Translations under genes and position numbers: made by a program
Origin: Theropithecus gelada
Lineage: Eukaryota > Chordata > Mammalia > Primates > Cercopithecidae
Assembly (NCBI RefSeq): GCF_003255815.1
Contig: NC_037677.1
Location: 107,667,100 to 107,731,099, forward strand
DNA: 64,000 nt
Direction: 5' to 3'
In this document: in pieces, positions 38,024 to 51,263 of the stretch
Layout: every line of letters begins with the position of its first letter
How positions within the stretch are numbered: position 1 is the first letter of the stretch
The notes under the pieces: model-generated
What the model was told of the DNA's origin: nothing
Seen by the model: only the letters and a program-made list of their open reading frames with translations
Databases searched by the model: none

Positions 38024-38819
38024 CTTAGGTAGCCTAGCTAAAGATTTGCTTATATTGTCTTTTCAAAAAACCAACTTCTTGTTTTGTTGGTATTTGTATA
38101 TTTGTAGCCTCAATTTTATTCTGCCCTCATCTTTATTTTTTCCTTCTTTTAATCTTGAGTTTGGCTGGTTCTTGCTCTTCTAATTTTTTAAGGTGAATCA
38201 CTAGTTTGTTTATTTGACATCTTGCTACTTTTTGGTGTTATTTATTGCTAGAAACTTCGCTCATAGTACTACTTTTGCTAGGTCCTGTAAATTTTGATAT
38301 GTTGTGTTTTCATTTGTCTCGATACATTTTAAAATTTCCTTTGTTTCTTCATTGATCCATTGGTCATTCAGGAGCATGTTTAACATATGTATTTGTTTGG
38401 TTTCCATAGTTCCTCTTGTTATTGATTTCTAGTTTTATTCCATTGTGGTCAGAAAAGATACCTGATGTAATTCTGATTTTATTAAATTTGTTAAAGACTT
38501 ATTTTGTGAACTAACATATGTCCTATCCTAGAGAATGTTCCATGTGCTGATGAGAAGAATGTGTATTTTGCAGTAGTTGGATGAAATGTTCTGTAAATAT
38601 CAGGTCTATTTGCTCTAGAGATGAATTTTGATATGTTTTTGTTGATTTTCTGTCTTGTCCATTGCTGAAACTGGGATGTGGAAATCTATTAATATTATTT
38701 TATTTCAGTCTCTCTCTTTGGATTTATTGTATTTGCTTTATATATTTGGGTGCTCTGATGTTGGTTGCATACCTATTTATTATTGTTATATCCTCTTATT
38801 GAATTGACCCCTTTGTCAT

Positions 38820-39645
38820 CCGGAAAAGTTGCCTTATTCTCCTCGCAGGGCCTGCAGTGGGGATGTGGCTTGCTTCTTCAGTGCCCCACTGCTCATACCC
38901 CTAGGGGGAGCATACAGACGGGCTGGTCGTGGGGAGTGCCAACCCCAGGCAGTGTCTAGGGCTGAGTGTTTACAGCTCCCAAAGCCCCAGTGGGCATGTG
39001 TTACAGTGTGCTTTTTCAGTTTTGCTGTCCACAAGCGGCTTGTGTTAATCAGCTCAGTTAGACCCTCTGCCTTATCGCAGGGACAGAGGGCTTTCTGTAT
39101 CCCAGATTCTTGCCTTAGTATACCAGAAAAATTGGATCACATGTGGGCTTGGAGAATGAGTGCAAGGTTTTAATGAGTGGAGTAGCTCTCAGCGAGTTGA
39201 ATTGGGAGGCCCTAAGGGGGATGGAGTGGGAAGGTGATCTTCCCCTGGAGTTGAGCTGCCCAGCGGTAGACTGTCCTGTGATCGCCCTGGCTGAATTCCA
39301 TATTGTCCCGCATTGATGACCCGTCAGCATTTGCTGGTACCTGTCGGTGTGCTCTTCCACTCTGCCCCTCAAGAGGTTGACATCAGGAACTTCTGTGTTC
39401 TTCCGCCAGTGTGTTCCTCTCTACGTCCAGCCGCTTGTCTCTGTGCCCGCTAGGGTCTTGGGGTCTCAGGGTTTTCATAGGCATAGGATGGGGGCATGGC
39501 GGGCCAGGGTGGTCTTGAAAAATGCAACATTTGGTTGCGAAAACTAGAGTGCCTGCCCACCTAGGTCCGCAGGCACAGGCCCGAGGGTAGAGCCCTTGCT
39601 GGGTACCCTTCGTGTCCCTACCCAGCACTTCCCTGCCCCCTCCCA
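38820..39645 (-). repeat. Solo endogenous-retroviral LTR (ERV1-like) inserted in the L1
   Basis: An 826-base block, more GC-rich than its surroundings, interrupts L1 ORF2 sequence that resumes exactly on the other side. It is flanked by tgtcat (38814-38819) and tatcat (39646-39651), an imperfect 6-base target duplication. Read on the minus strand it begins TGGGAGG, carries a TATA-like 'tatgaaaaccc' and later 'attaaaacctt'. The expected CA at its far end is not intact (CCGG). Its family is unsettled; an LTR1/LTR8/LTR9-type group is a guess. No internal retroviral genes remain. Confidence 0.65.
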
Positions 39646-40188
39646 TATCATTTACATAATGACTTTGTCTTTTTATAATTTTTTACTAGAATTCTATTTT
39701 GTCTGATATAAGTATAGCTGCTACTGCTCTGTTTTTGGTTTCCATTTGTGTGAAATATCTTTTTCCCATCCTTTCACTTTCAGTCTACATGTGTCATTGC
39801 AGATAAAGTGAGTTTCTGATAGTCCGCATATAGTTGGGTCTTGCTTTTGTTTTTGTTTTTAAATCTATTCAGGCACTCTATGTCTTTTGATTAGAGAATT
39901 TAGTCCTTTTACATTTACCGTTATTATTGATAGGTAAGGACTTACTACTGCCATTGTGTTGTTTTCTGGTTGTTTTGTAAGTCCTGTCTTCCTTCTTTGT
40001 CCTCCTTTGTGGATAAGTAGTATTCTCTGTATTCTCTGGTAGTATGTTTTAATTCCCTGCTTTTTATGTTTAGTGTATTTATTATAGGTTTTTTCCTTTG
40101 TGATTGCCATGAGAATACCACAACTTTGAATTTTTCCCCCAAACACTAAAAAGTATATTGTCTTTTTCCTTTTTTTAGAGTTTGACAT

Positions 40189-41066
40189 GAAATATGAAAG
40201 ATCATGGAATTAGTCTGAGCTTTATTATTATTATATTAAACTATTAATCTGAGAATTTTATAATTTATAACTAATTATCACTGACATTTATCACTGTCAC
40301 ACCCGGGTACCATGAAGTTACCATCTGATTCGTTCTTGGATGTGAATGTTACCTTTCTTTAAAATTCCTAAGAGGAAAAGACAAAATGCTTCCCAAGATA
40401 TGAAACCAATGGGAAAGGCGACAAGTAACGTAAAGGCATTTGTCTTCATTAACCAAAATGGAGAATACAGTGTGTGAACTAAACTTCCAAGACTTTTAAC
40501 CTAGCTAATGCTAGAATTGTAATGTGCAATATCATCAAATGCTTCTTTTTGGGTAGCAGTCTTTAAATCTGGAAGAAAAAACTTCCCTTATTTTTTATAT
40601 TTTTTCACAATTTCTGAAAAATGTAACTCTTTATTTTGTGAGTTACTGGTTTTTGTTTTTCCTTCTGATCTTAAATGCTCTGTGTGTATGAAGGGTATTA
40701 CATTGTCAAGTAAGTCACATATATATTTTTCAGTTGTAGGTAGCTTTTTTATGTAAACTATAACAGTAAAAATATATATAAAAGTACACAAAATACAAAT
40801 GAAATTTATGATGCATATATAATTGTAGTTTGTTCATTTGCATTGCTATATAGTATTCCATCATGTGAATATACCACAATTTATATCACCATTCTGCTGC
40901 TGATGAATATTATGATTCCTTTTCAGTTTCAGGCTTCTATGACTAATGCTACTATGAACATTTTTGAATGTGTCTTTTGATAAACATATGTATGTGTCTA
41001 TGGTATATACCTAAAAATGGAATTACATATAGAATATACAGATATTCAGATTTACTAGATACTATT
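40189..41066. other. Intergenic; later part is an old minus-strand L1 fragment
   Basis: 40189-40800 shows nothing recognisable. 40805-41066 reads as the minus strand of an L1 3' UTR ('gcattgctatatagtattcc', 'atgaatattatgattcc') and resumes at 43311, beyond the THE1 element. Confidence 0.55.
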
Positions 41067-41413
41067 TGTATTAGTCTGTTTTCATGCTGCTGATAAAGAC
41101 ATACTCGAGACTGGGAAAAAAAGGTTCAATTGGACATATAGTTCCACATGGCTGGGGAGGCCTTAAAATCATGGCAGGAGGCGACAGGCACTTCTTACAT
41201 GGTGACGGCAAGAGAAAATGAGGAAGAAGCAAAAGCAGAAACCCCTGGTAAACCCATCAGATCTCATGAGACTTACTATTATGAGAATAGCATGGAAAAG
41301 ACTGGCCCCCATGATTCAGTTACCTCCCCCTGGGTCCCTCCCACAACATGGTGGAATACTGGGAGACACAATTCAAGTTGAGATTCGGGTGGGAACAGAG
41401 CCAAACCATATAA
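41067..41413 (-). repeat. THE1-type LTR (3' LTR of the element)
   Basis: Reads on the + strand as tgtattagtctgttttcatg through 'acagagccaaaccatata', which is the reverse complement of a THE1 LTR. Confidence 0.9.
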
Positions 41414-42962
41414 TTGTGCCCTGGCCCCTCCAAATCTCATGTCCTCACATTTCAAAACCAATCATGCCTTACCAACAGTCCCTCAAAGTTTTAACTCATT
41501 TCAGCATTAATCCAGAAGTCCCCAGTCCAAAGTCTCATCTGAGTCAAGGCAAGTCCCCTCTGCCTATGAGCCTGTAAAATCAAAATCTAGTTACTTCCTA
41601 GATACAATGGAGGCACAGGTATTGGGTAAATAACAGCCATTCCAAGTGGGAGAAATTGACCGAAACAAAGGGGTTACAGGGTCCATGTAAGTCTGAAATC
41701 CAGCAGGGCAGTCAAATTGTAAAGCTCAGGAATGATCTCCTTTGACTCCAGGTCATGCTGATGCAAGAGCTGGGTTCCCATGGTCTTGGGCAGCTCTGCC
41801 CCTGTGGGGCTTTGCAGGGTATAGCCTCCCTCCTGGCTGCTTTCAGGGGCTGGTGTTGAGTGTCTGTCGCTTTTCCAGGTGCGCTGTGCAAGCTGTCAGT
41901 GGATCTACCATTCTGGGGTCTGGAGGATGATGGCCCTCTTCTCCCAGCTCCACTAGGCAGTGCCCCATTAGAGACTCTGTATGGGGGCTCTAACCCCACA
42001 TTTCCCTTCCACATTGCCCTAGCAGAGGTTCTCCGTGAGTGCCCTGCCCCTGCAGCAAACTTGCCTGGGCATCCAGGCATTTCCATACATCTGAAATCTA
42101 GGTGGAGGTTCCCAAACCTCGATTCTTGACTTCTGTGCACCTGCAGGCTCAAATACCACGTGGAAGCTGCCAAGACTTGGGGCTTCCACTCTCTGAAGCC
42201 ACAGCCTGAGCTGTACATTGGCTGCTTTCAGGCAAGGCTGCGGCAGCTGGAACATAGGGCACCAAGTCCTTAGGCTGCACAATACAGGGACCTTGGGCTT
42301 GGCCCACAAAACCACTTTTTCCTCCTGGGCCTCTGGGCCTGTGATGGGAAGGGCTGCCATGAAGGTCTCTGACATGGCCTGGAGACATTTTCCCCGTGGT
42401 CTTGGGGATTAATATTAGGCTCCTTGTTACTTATGCAAATTCCTTAAACCAGCTTGAATTTCTCCCCAGAAAATGAGTTTTTCTTTTCTATCACATAGGT
42501 GGCAAAATTTCCAAACTTTTATGCTCTGCTTCCCTTATAAAACTGGATGCCTTTAACAGCACCCAAGTTACATCTTGAATGCTTTGTTGCTTAGAAATTT
42601 CTTCTACCAGATATCCTGAATTATCTCAAGTTCAAAGTTCCATAAATTTCTAGGGCAGGGCAAAATGCCCCCAGTCTCTTTGCTAAAACACAACAAAAGT
42701 CACCTTTGTTCCAGTTCCCAACAAATTCCTCATCTACACCTGAGACTACCTCAGCCTGGATTTTATTGTCCGTATCACTGTCAGCAATTTGGGCAAAGCC
42801 ATTCAACAAGTTTCTAGGGAGTTCCAAACTTTGCCACATTTTCCTGTCTTCTTCTGAGCCCTCCAAACTGTTCCAACCTCTGCCTGTTACCCAGTTCCAA
42901 AGTTGCTTCCACATTTTCTGTTATCTTTTCAGCAATGCCCCACTCTACTGGTACTAATTTAC

Positions 42963-43310
42963 TGTATTATCCCTTTTCATGCTGCTGATAAAGACATACT
43001 CGAGACTTGGACAAAAAAGAGGTTTAATTGGACTTATGGTTCCACATGACTGGGGAGGCCTCAGAATCATGGCAGGAGGTGAAAGGCACTTCTTACATGG
43101 TGGCAGCAAGAGAAAATGAGGAAGAAGCAGAAGTGGAAACCCCTGATAAATGCATCAGATCTCGTGAGACTTACCATCACGAGAATAGCACAGGAAAGAC
43201 TGGCCCCTGTGATTCAATTACCTCCCCTAGGTCCCTCCCACAACACAAGGGAATCCTGGGAACTACAGTTTAAGTTGAGATTTGGGTGAGGACACAGCCA
43301 AATGATCTCA
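42963..43310 (-). repeat. THE1-type LTR (5' LTR of the element)
   Basis: Partner of the LTR at 41067, same orientation, with scattered substitutions between the two copies and a changed terminal 'aatgatctca' where the family has 'accatatca'. Confidence 0.9.
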
Positions 43311-44770
43311 CTATTGAACAATTTTCCAAAGTGGTTGCATTAATTTACACTTCTACCAGTTGATACATAGGGTTCCATAGCTCCAAATCTTGCCTGACAT
43401 TTACTATTGTTTGACGTTTTCATTTTAGTTATTCTATTGGATTTATAATGAGCCTCTCAAAATTTTGAGAAACCGTCATTCTCAGAAATTCTCTGGTGGC
43501 TATCTCTTTTTGAGAGAAATCAACTCCTGTGCCCTCTTTATGAAATTATTATGGCAGTACCCTGATGCCCCAAGTATCAATAAATAGCCTCAAAATATCC
43601 TTTTAAAATCATTTTTTTTTTTTTGCGGTTTTATCCTTATCTCTAAATATGACTTATAAAAGTCCCAGCATGCAGTTATTGTGCAACTCTCGGAATTACT
43701 CTTGATAACACACTGACCTCCCCCAGATACTGTATCTTGGATCCTACCATGGTAGTGAGCATGGTTAACTCCTCTTTAGCACATTTTTTCTAAAATCATT
43801 TTATTTTGCAATTAATATTGTCAAAAATCATGTCACTTTTAAGTTCTTTTTCTTTTGCTTGGTTAATGTTTGTTAAAAGCTTGTTCATTGCTTTCACAAA
43901 AAATGTAATCTTAAAATGGTGTTTCTGCATCTCTGATTTTTCTATTTTAAAACTTTCACTTCTCCCTACAAGTGACATTCTTCTGACTCGTTACATTCTA
44001 ATGTTGGGAAGAACAGGAAATAAATATTTTGGTCATTTGAGATAAAATTGTGGAAAATAATGTAGTGAAGTCTTGTCACCAACCTAGGAGGATATTGAGG
44101 TGTTGATGGAAAAGCCATCAGCATTTGCCCAAGTTGGTGTGGTAAACTTTGTGTTGCTTCCACCGTTTTTGCTTAGATAAACAAATTCACCCCAAAAAGA
44201 GAAAATTCAACATTAAATGCCAAAATACTGAATATAGGTTAGGACTTAGTATTTCACCATATTTGGCTACAGTGAAAATAACTTTCCAGAAATAAAAGAA
44301 GACCTGAATGTACACACTCAGAAGGAGTCTATTGATTCCCCAAGAAAATTGACTAGAACAGTTGACTTAGAGACACACTATAGTAAAACTATTAAAGATT
44401 CTTTTAAAAAATCCTTAAGTCCTTCAGGAAAAAAAATTTAAAAGGCAAGAGATTGAGAGACATTATACTTTCAAAAATAGGAAAGCACAAGCACAACCGT
44501 GGAACATTATTTTGAAGTTTAGTGTGAAGATTATATCCATCGAAGTTAACCTTCAAGAATTAAGGCTATAAGCAGTTTTGAATGTGCCAGATCTAAGGCA
44601 ATGCTGTAAACATGTACCCTTCCTGAAGAATCTACTAGATACTGAGTATTACTGAGCAAAAAGATGACTGCAAAAACAAATGCCAACTGTGAGCATTTTG
44701 TATATTTGTGGAAATAACATTAAAACCAGGGTGGAATGAAGGGCAGATGAACACTAAATACTCTGACAAA
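43311..44770. other. Intergenic; resumed L1 fragment, then unassigned sequence
   Basis: 43311-43480 continues the minus-strand L1 3' fragment broken by THE1 ('ttttccaaagtggttgcatt'). 43480-44770 is unassigned and may include worn LTR or DNA-transposon remains. No gene seen. Confidence 0.5.
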
Positions 44771-44774
44771 GTAG

Positions 44775-45560
44775 AGAGAATGCAATCTAAAAAGGAGAGG
44801 TATATAAATCAACACCACAAGAAGATGTCACTTCACACCCACTCAGATGCCTATAATTAGTAAGACAGATAAGAATACATATTGATGAGGATGTGGAGAA
44901 ATTGGAACCTTCATAAATTGGTGGTGGGTATGTTAAAGGGTACAGCCACTTTAGAAAACAGTCTAGCAGTTACTCAAAATGTTAAACAGAGTTACCACAT
45001 GACCCAGCAATTTCACCCCTAGATATATACCCAATATAGGTGAACACATTCATCTACACAAAATCTTGTACAAGAATATTCATACAACATTATTCATAAT
45101 AGCAAAAAAGGCAAAAACCCAAGAATCCATCAGTTGATTAATGGATAGATAAATGTGGTATATCCACAGATTGGAATGTTATTTGGCAATGAAAACTGAG
45201 GAAATACTGATAATGCTACAACATGGATAAACCTTGAAAACATTATCTGAAAAAGCTAAGTAAAAGAAGCCAGTCACAAAAGGCCAAATATTGTATAATT
45301 TCATTTATATGAAATGTCCAGTATAGGCAAACATAGACATAACATAGATTAGTGGTTGCCTAAGGCTAGAAATCTTGGAGGAAAATGAAGAGTGACTACT
45401 AATGGCTACAGGGGTAATAAAATATTTTAAAATTGATTGTGGTGATGACTGCATAACTCTGAATATAATAAAATAGTATCTAATAAAACAGCATCTACTT
45501 TAGGTAGATGAATTGTGTGGTATATCAATTATATCTCAATAAAGCTGTTAAAAGGGAGAA
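44775..45560 (+). repeat. Old L1M 3' end
   Basis: Reads as the end of ORF2 and the 3' UTR: 'aggatgtggagaaattggaa', 'ccacatgacccagcaatttc', 'agaagccagtcacaaaaggc', ending 'atctcaataaagctg'. Confidence 0.8.
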
Positions 45561-46275
45561 GGCAGAGAGAAAGCTTAAATGAGATCATAAATCACTGTAT
45601 AGGTGAAACTTGAAAGATACATAAGAGCAACATACCATATAGTAAAAGGTTAATGAGAAGGGGACTAGGGCATTATTTTAAAACTATTAATGCAAAGATA
45701 ACCTTCCAAATAGAAAGAAAGGCAAACCATTCTAATACCTAAATAAATTTTTAAAAAGCAAGACAGGACACAGCAAGTAGAGAAACACAATGAATACAAC
45801 ATAAAATAACAAAATTGAGACCAAACCTGAACAGAGGTATAGTGTATTCTGCTTATGTACTGTGATCTTTTAGAGACCCACAAACTAGATTTTTATTCCA
45901 CCAAACCAATTTTTGTCTTTGAGGAGCAATAATGCCACTATTGAGAATGTGTGTATACACAAGTAATAACCAGTTAGTTGATGCAGTGGATGAGAAAATT
46001 CCAATTATGTTAGCAAGAAAAACAAATTACCTAACAAGAAATGTTCAGAAACTACATACATGTATATAGATATATATGTACACATACTATATATATATAA
46101 TATGTACATGCACACAGTATAAAATGCACCTGAAAGACAAGTAGACTTGAACAATTTGAAAGATAATTCTTGTTCTTGCTTACACATCTCAGCATCATCC
46201 AGATATTCTCCCTAAGTTACAAATTTAGTGCAAAACAAAAAATGCCAATAAGTTTTCATGGGGCTAAACAAGTTG
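45561..46275. other. Intergenic, possibly L1-derived, unassigned
   Basis: A-rich sequence in the style of L1 coding strand but without a motif I can place. It includes a (TA/CA)-rich stretch at 46060-46115. Confidence 0.4.
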
Positions 46276-47345
46276 ATAAAGTTTTTGTAAGAAGACTAAT
46301 ATGCAAGAATACCTAGGAAAACACTGAAAACAAAGCTGTGAGCATTTCCCTATCAGACAATAAAATATACTAAAATTAAAAATGGGATACTGGTACATGT
46401 ATAGGCAGACCAATGGATTAGAGTAGAAAATTCAGAAATAGGCTCAATTACAGGTGGAAATCTATGTAATAAAGGTGATAAATCACTTGGGAAAAAATAT
46501 TCTCAATGGTATAAGGACAACTGGATAGCTCTTTGAAAAAATTAGATCCATTCTTCCCACCACACACAAGAATGAACCCCAAATGAATCAGAGACCTAAG
46601 TGTAAAATTTAAAAAGTGCAAGTAACTAGAAGATAACATCGGTGATTTACTTTTTAATATGGGTATAGGGAAAACCTTCTAAACTATGACCAAAGTAGCT
46701 AATTGAATAATAGAAAAATAAGCTAAATACATAAATAGATGTAAAATATGTAAAAAAGATATTCAGCTCTACTCATAACATAAATGTAAATTAATGCATT
46801 TTTCACCCACCAGCTTGACAACATGTAAAAGTTTGACCATATGCTCCATTTGCAAGGCTTTGTAGAGAACAGGCCCTGAGGTGAACCTTTGTTGCAGTGC
46901 CAGCCCTACTGGTGGGAAAGCAATATTGTACAACCACTGAAAAGGAAATTTAGCAATATCTAATATAACTAGGTATACATTTTCTTTTCACTCCAGCAGC
47001 CCCATTTGTAGTAATTTACCCTGAAGATACATCTCTAACAATATGAAAGCACATATGCATAAAGCTAGTCATTGAAGCATTATTTATAATGGCAAAATAT
47101 TGAAAAATAATAGTTCAAGCAGATTTGGATATTAGTTGAATATGATGTATCCACAAAATGGAATACTATGCACCTATACAAAATATATGAAGGGAAGTCT
47201 TTATAACTGTTACGGAGTGATGTTTAGGAGACAGATTGTTCAGAAAAAAAAAGCAAAATATAAACATATATACAATATTACCTGTTGTGTAGTAAAAGGA
47301 AATAAACACACATTTGCTTATCTTTATAGAAGGAAGACAAGTAAA
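46276..47345 (+). repeat. Old L1 ORF2 end and 3' UTR
   Basis: 'gggatactggtacatgtata' with 'gcagaccaatggattagagt' is the standard L1 ORF2 3' region. 'aaaatggaatactatgcacc' and the tail near 47.34 kb complete it. Confidence 0.75.
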
Positions 47346-47821
47346 TTGGCTATGTACAAGTGGTGGTGATGCAATATGATGCAAGGGTGGTCCTTCCCAC
47401 AGGACAAACAAACAACTCTGTCCTTCTGTGGACTTGTTTACAGCCCCATTTGGCCTTGGTCTTACCAATAGGACTGGCCACTGAGAAATCTGGGGGGAGC
47501 TATCCCTACCAATGTGTTGGTTTACAGGCCTTGTGATCATGGTCCAATTGCTGATTCTGAAGTGGCCCTATAACCGAATTCCAACCCCTCTCAATGATGG
47601 TCTGGGAGCAGTTCTGCCCACTCATGGACCCACACCTGTCTGTACACTTGGAGGCAGACCTGCAGACCTCAGTTTTGGCTGTGGCACCTGAAGAGTGACT
47701 CAGCCAAACTCAGTTCCAGCCCCTTTCAGCCACAGTCTGGGGCCAGTCCTTCCCATCCAGGAACCCACCCAGACACCTGATGGTAGCCCTCCCAGGGACC
47801 AATGTGAAATTTAAAACTGTC

Positions 47822-48163
47822 CAAGTAACTTGAAAGTATAGAAATCACTGGCAAAGATAAACATGTAGTCAAATTCAGTATATAGTCACACTCACCTGGC
47901 AAGAGTAGACACAACTACACACCCTGAAGTGAACTCTTGTTGCAGAGCCAGCCTTACTGACCAAAGTACCGGTGGCAGTCCCATTCACCAAGTAACTTGA
48001 AAGTATAGAAATCACTGGCAAAGATAAACATATAGTCAAATTCAGTATACAGTCACACTCACCTATGCACCTGGCAAGAGTAGACACAACTACACACCCT
48101 GAAGTGAACTCTTGTTGCGGAGCCAGCCTTACTGACCAAAGTACCGATGGCAGTCCCATTCAC
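47822..48163 (+). repeat. Tandem duplication of about 167-175 bp in the L1 5' region
   Basis: Unit 1 is 47822-47988 and unit 2 is 47989-48163. They are nearly identical, apart from a few substitutions and an 8-base insertion in unit 2. The first 60 bases recur a third time at about 49671-49727. Confidence 0.95.
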
Positions 48164-49170
48164 TCAGGGACCAAGAAGGATCCACACCTCTGGAAATAGG
48201 TTTGCCAACTGCAGACCTAACTGTGAACCCAGCAGCAGCCACATGACCCAGGTTCAAACTTTCTCAACTGTGATCCCATAAGCAATCCTATCAGCCCAGG
48301 GACCCAACAGGAGATCTTTACCTACTGAGACCAGACTGAAATGCCAGAAGAGGTGCTTGCTCCTTCAAATGCACAGGCACCAGTGGAAGGCTACATGGAT
48401 TATGAACAATCAGGCCAACATGACACTTCCAAAGGGAATCAATAACGTTCTAGTAACTGATCTCAAGGAAATGGAGATCTACAAATTGCCTGACAAAGAA
48501 TTCAAAGTAATTATCTTAAGCTAAATGAGATGCAAGAGAACGGAGGTAGACAAAGAATAAAATCAGGAAGACAGTGATTGAACAAAGATGTTTAATAAAG
48601 AAATAGAACATATTGAAAAGAACCAAATAGAAAACCTAGAGCTGAAAAATACTTCGACAGAACTTAAAAAAAAATCCAATAGAGAGTTTTAACAACAGAC
48701 CTGATCGTGCAGAAGAAAGAATTAGTGAACTCAAAGGCAGATCATTTGAAATTAGCCAGTTAGAGGAACAAAAATGAAAGAGAAAGCATGTGAAGAAACC
48801 ATATGGGATCTATGGGATACAATCACATGAACAAATGTATGCATTATGGGAGTTTAAGAAGGATAAGAGAGAGAGAGAAAGAAGGTAGAAAACTTACTTA
48901 ATTTCCTGAATTATTTCCCACATCTGGTGAAAGAAATGTACATCCAGATCCAAGAAATCAAAGGACACCAAATAAGATGAACTAAAAAAAAAAAAAAATC
49001 GACAGCAAAACACATTATTATCAAATTACTAAAAGTCAAAGATGAAGAATATTTTGCAACAGCAACAGAAAAATGACTCATGTACAAATCAATTTCCGTA
49101 ATGCTATCAGCAGATTTCTCAGTAAACACTTGCAGACCAGGAGGAAGTGGAATAAAACGTTTAAAATACT

Positions 49171-49475
49171 GAGAGGAGCTGGGCGCAGTGGCTCACGCCT
49201 ATAATCTCAGCACTTTGGGAGGCTGAGGTGGGCGGATCACGAGGTCAGGAGATTGAGACCATCCTGGTTAACACGGTGAAACCCTGTCTCTACTAAAAAT
49301 GCAAAAAATTAGCCGGGCATGGTGGTGGGCGCCTGTAGTTCCAGCTACACGGGAGGCTGAGGCAGGAGAATGGTGTGAACCCAGGAGGTGGAGCTTGCAG
49401 TGAGCCGAGATCATACCACTGCACTCCAGCCTGGGTGACATAGTGAGACTCCATCTCAAAAAAAAAAAAAAAAAA
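49171..49475 (+). repeat. AluY
   Basis: Full dimer with 'gatcacgaggtcaggagatt' and 'ggagcttgcagtgagccgag', AluY features, ending in a long A tail. Confidence 0.88.
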
Positions 49476-51263
49476 TTGCTAAGGGGAAAGAAAACTGTGA
49501 ACCTAAAATATTATACCCAGAAAATACGTCCTTTACAAATGAAGGAAAGATAAAGACATTCCCAGACAAACAAAAGCTGAGAGAATTAATCACCATTAGA
49601 CTTTACAAGAAATGCTAAAGGGAGTTCTTCAAGTTGAAATAAAAGGATGCCAAGTAACGACATAAACAGTCTTGAAAGTATAGAAATCACTGGTAAAGAT
49701 AAATATATAGCCAAATTCAGTATATAGTTGACTCGAGCAATAAAAGGGTTGGGGTGCTGACCCCCCACACAGTTGAAAATTCAAGTATAATCTTGACTCT
49801 CTCTCTAGAAACTTAACTACTATAGCCTACTGTTGACTAGAAGCCTTACTGATAACATAGTCAATTAACACATTTTGTATGTTGTATGTATTATATACTC
49901 TATTCTTAAAATAAAGTAAGCTAGAGAAAAAATATTATGAAAATCTTAAGGAAGAAAAATATATTTGCTATTCATTGAGTAGAAGTGAATAATCATAAAT
50001 ATCTTCAGTTTCATTGTCTTTATGTTGAGTAGGTTGAGGAGAACAGAAAAAGGAGTAGTTGGTCTCACTGTTTCAAGGGTGGCAGAGGTAAAAGAAAATC
50101 TGCATATAAGTGGACCCTCACAATTCAAACTCATGTGGTTCAAGGGTCAACGGTACTCAAATACTGTAATGGTGTAGAAATCACTTTTAACTTTGGTATA
50201 AATATTTAAAGACAAAAGTAATTAAACATAACTATAGCTATAATAATGAGTTAATGAATACATTCACAATATAAAAAGGTGTAAAGTATAAAATAAATAG
50301 TATAACATATTGGGTAAGGGGAGAAGTAAAAGTGTAGAGTTTTTGTGGACAATTGAAGTTAAGTTGTTATGTACTTGAAATAGACTGTTATAAATATATT
50401 TTATATAAGCATGATAACCACCAAAAACCCCTCATAGTACATACACAAAAAAGAGAAAGGAATCAAAGCATATAATTCCAAAAATTAACAAATCACAAAG
50501 CAAGAGAGACAGAAAAGAGCTATGAAAAAGAAAACAAGAAAATGCTAATAGTAAGTCTTTACCTATCAATAATTACCTTAAATATAAATGAAGTAAATTC
50601 TCAAAATTAAAACAAACAGAGTGACTGAATTAAAAGAAAAACAAGACTCACCAATATGCTGCCTACAAAAGACTCACTTTATCATTTTAGCTTTAAGGAC
50701 ACATATAAGCTGAAAGTGAAAAATGGAAACATTCCATGCAAATAGTAACTAAAAGAGAACAGGGGTGGCTATACTTATATCAGACAAAATAGACTTTAAT
50801 TCAAAATCCATCACAAGAGACAATGAAGGTCACTAATGATACAGGGTCAATTTATCAAGAGGATATAACAATAGTAACTCTATATGCACTCAACATCAGA
50901 GCACCTAAATATATAAAGAAATATAAAAGACAGCAATGCAATAATAGTAGCAAACTTCAATACTTCACTTTCAACAAAGGATAGATTTTCTAGACAGAAA
51001 ATCAGGAAGAAATAGCTGACTTGAACACTACTATAGATCACATGGAACTAACAGATATATATAGAACATGCCATCCAACAGCAGCAGAATATATATTCTT
51101 CTGAAGCACACAGGGAACATTCTCCAGGATATATCATTTTAGGCCACAAAACAAGTCTTAAGAAATTCAAGAAGATTAAAATCATATCAAGTATCTTTAC
51201 CAATCACAATAATAAGAAACTAGAAGTAAATAATGAGAAAAATTGGAAAATTTTTAATATGAA

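Larger units (their letters stand above)
35042..40188 (-). repeat. L1MA/L1PB-class LINE-1, 5'-truncated before ORF1, split by a solo LTR
   Basis: On the minus strand the 3' UTR lies at 35.04-35.9 kb and ORF2 runs from about 39.93 kb down to about 35.9 kb. The ORF2 N-terminus is visible as YLSIITVNVKGLNSLIKRHR. The LTR at 38820-39645 and an (ATTT)n expansion at 37971-38023 interrupt ORF2, which also has many stops. The copy begins just upstream of ORF2, so ORF1 is absent. Confidence 0.85.
41067..43310 (-). mobile_element. THE1-type MaLR retrovirus-like element, two LTRs with internal region
   Basis: Two LTRs of 347-348 bases flank about 1.55 kb of MaLR internal sequence, close to full length for the family. 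Target duplications are identical: ctatt at 41062-41066 and 43311-43315. Orientation is minus, because the consensus LTR start (tgatatggtttggctgtg) reads leftward from the 43.3 kb end. The internal region has only broken gag-like frames; the longest open stretch is 168 codons on the minus strand at 41712-42218. It is inserted in an older L1 fragment. Confidence 0.9.

Noticed and set aside
39865..40188. 107-codon minus-strand frame that looks protein-like
   Set aside because: It is the start of L1 ORF2 plus inter-ORF sequence on the minus strand.
41712..42218. 168-codon minus-strand open frame, the longest in the window
   Set aside because: It lies wholly inside the THE1 internal region and is a decayed retroelement frame.
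47822..48163. Direct repeats considered as a CRISPR-like array
   Set aside because: Only two long adjacent copies without spacers, in a primate L1.
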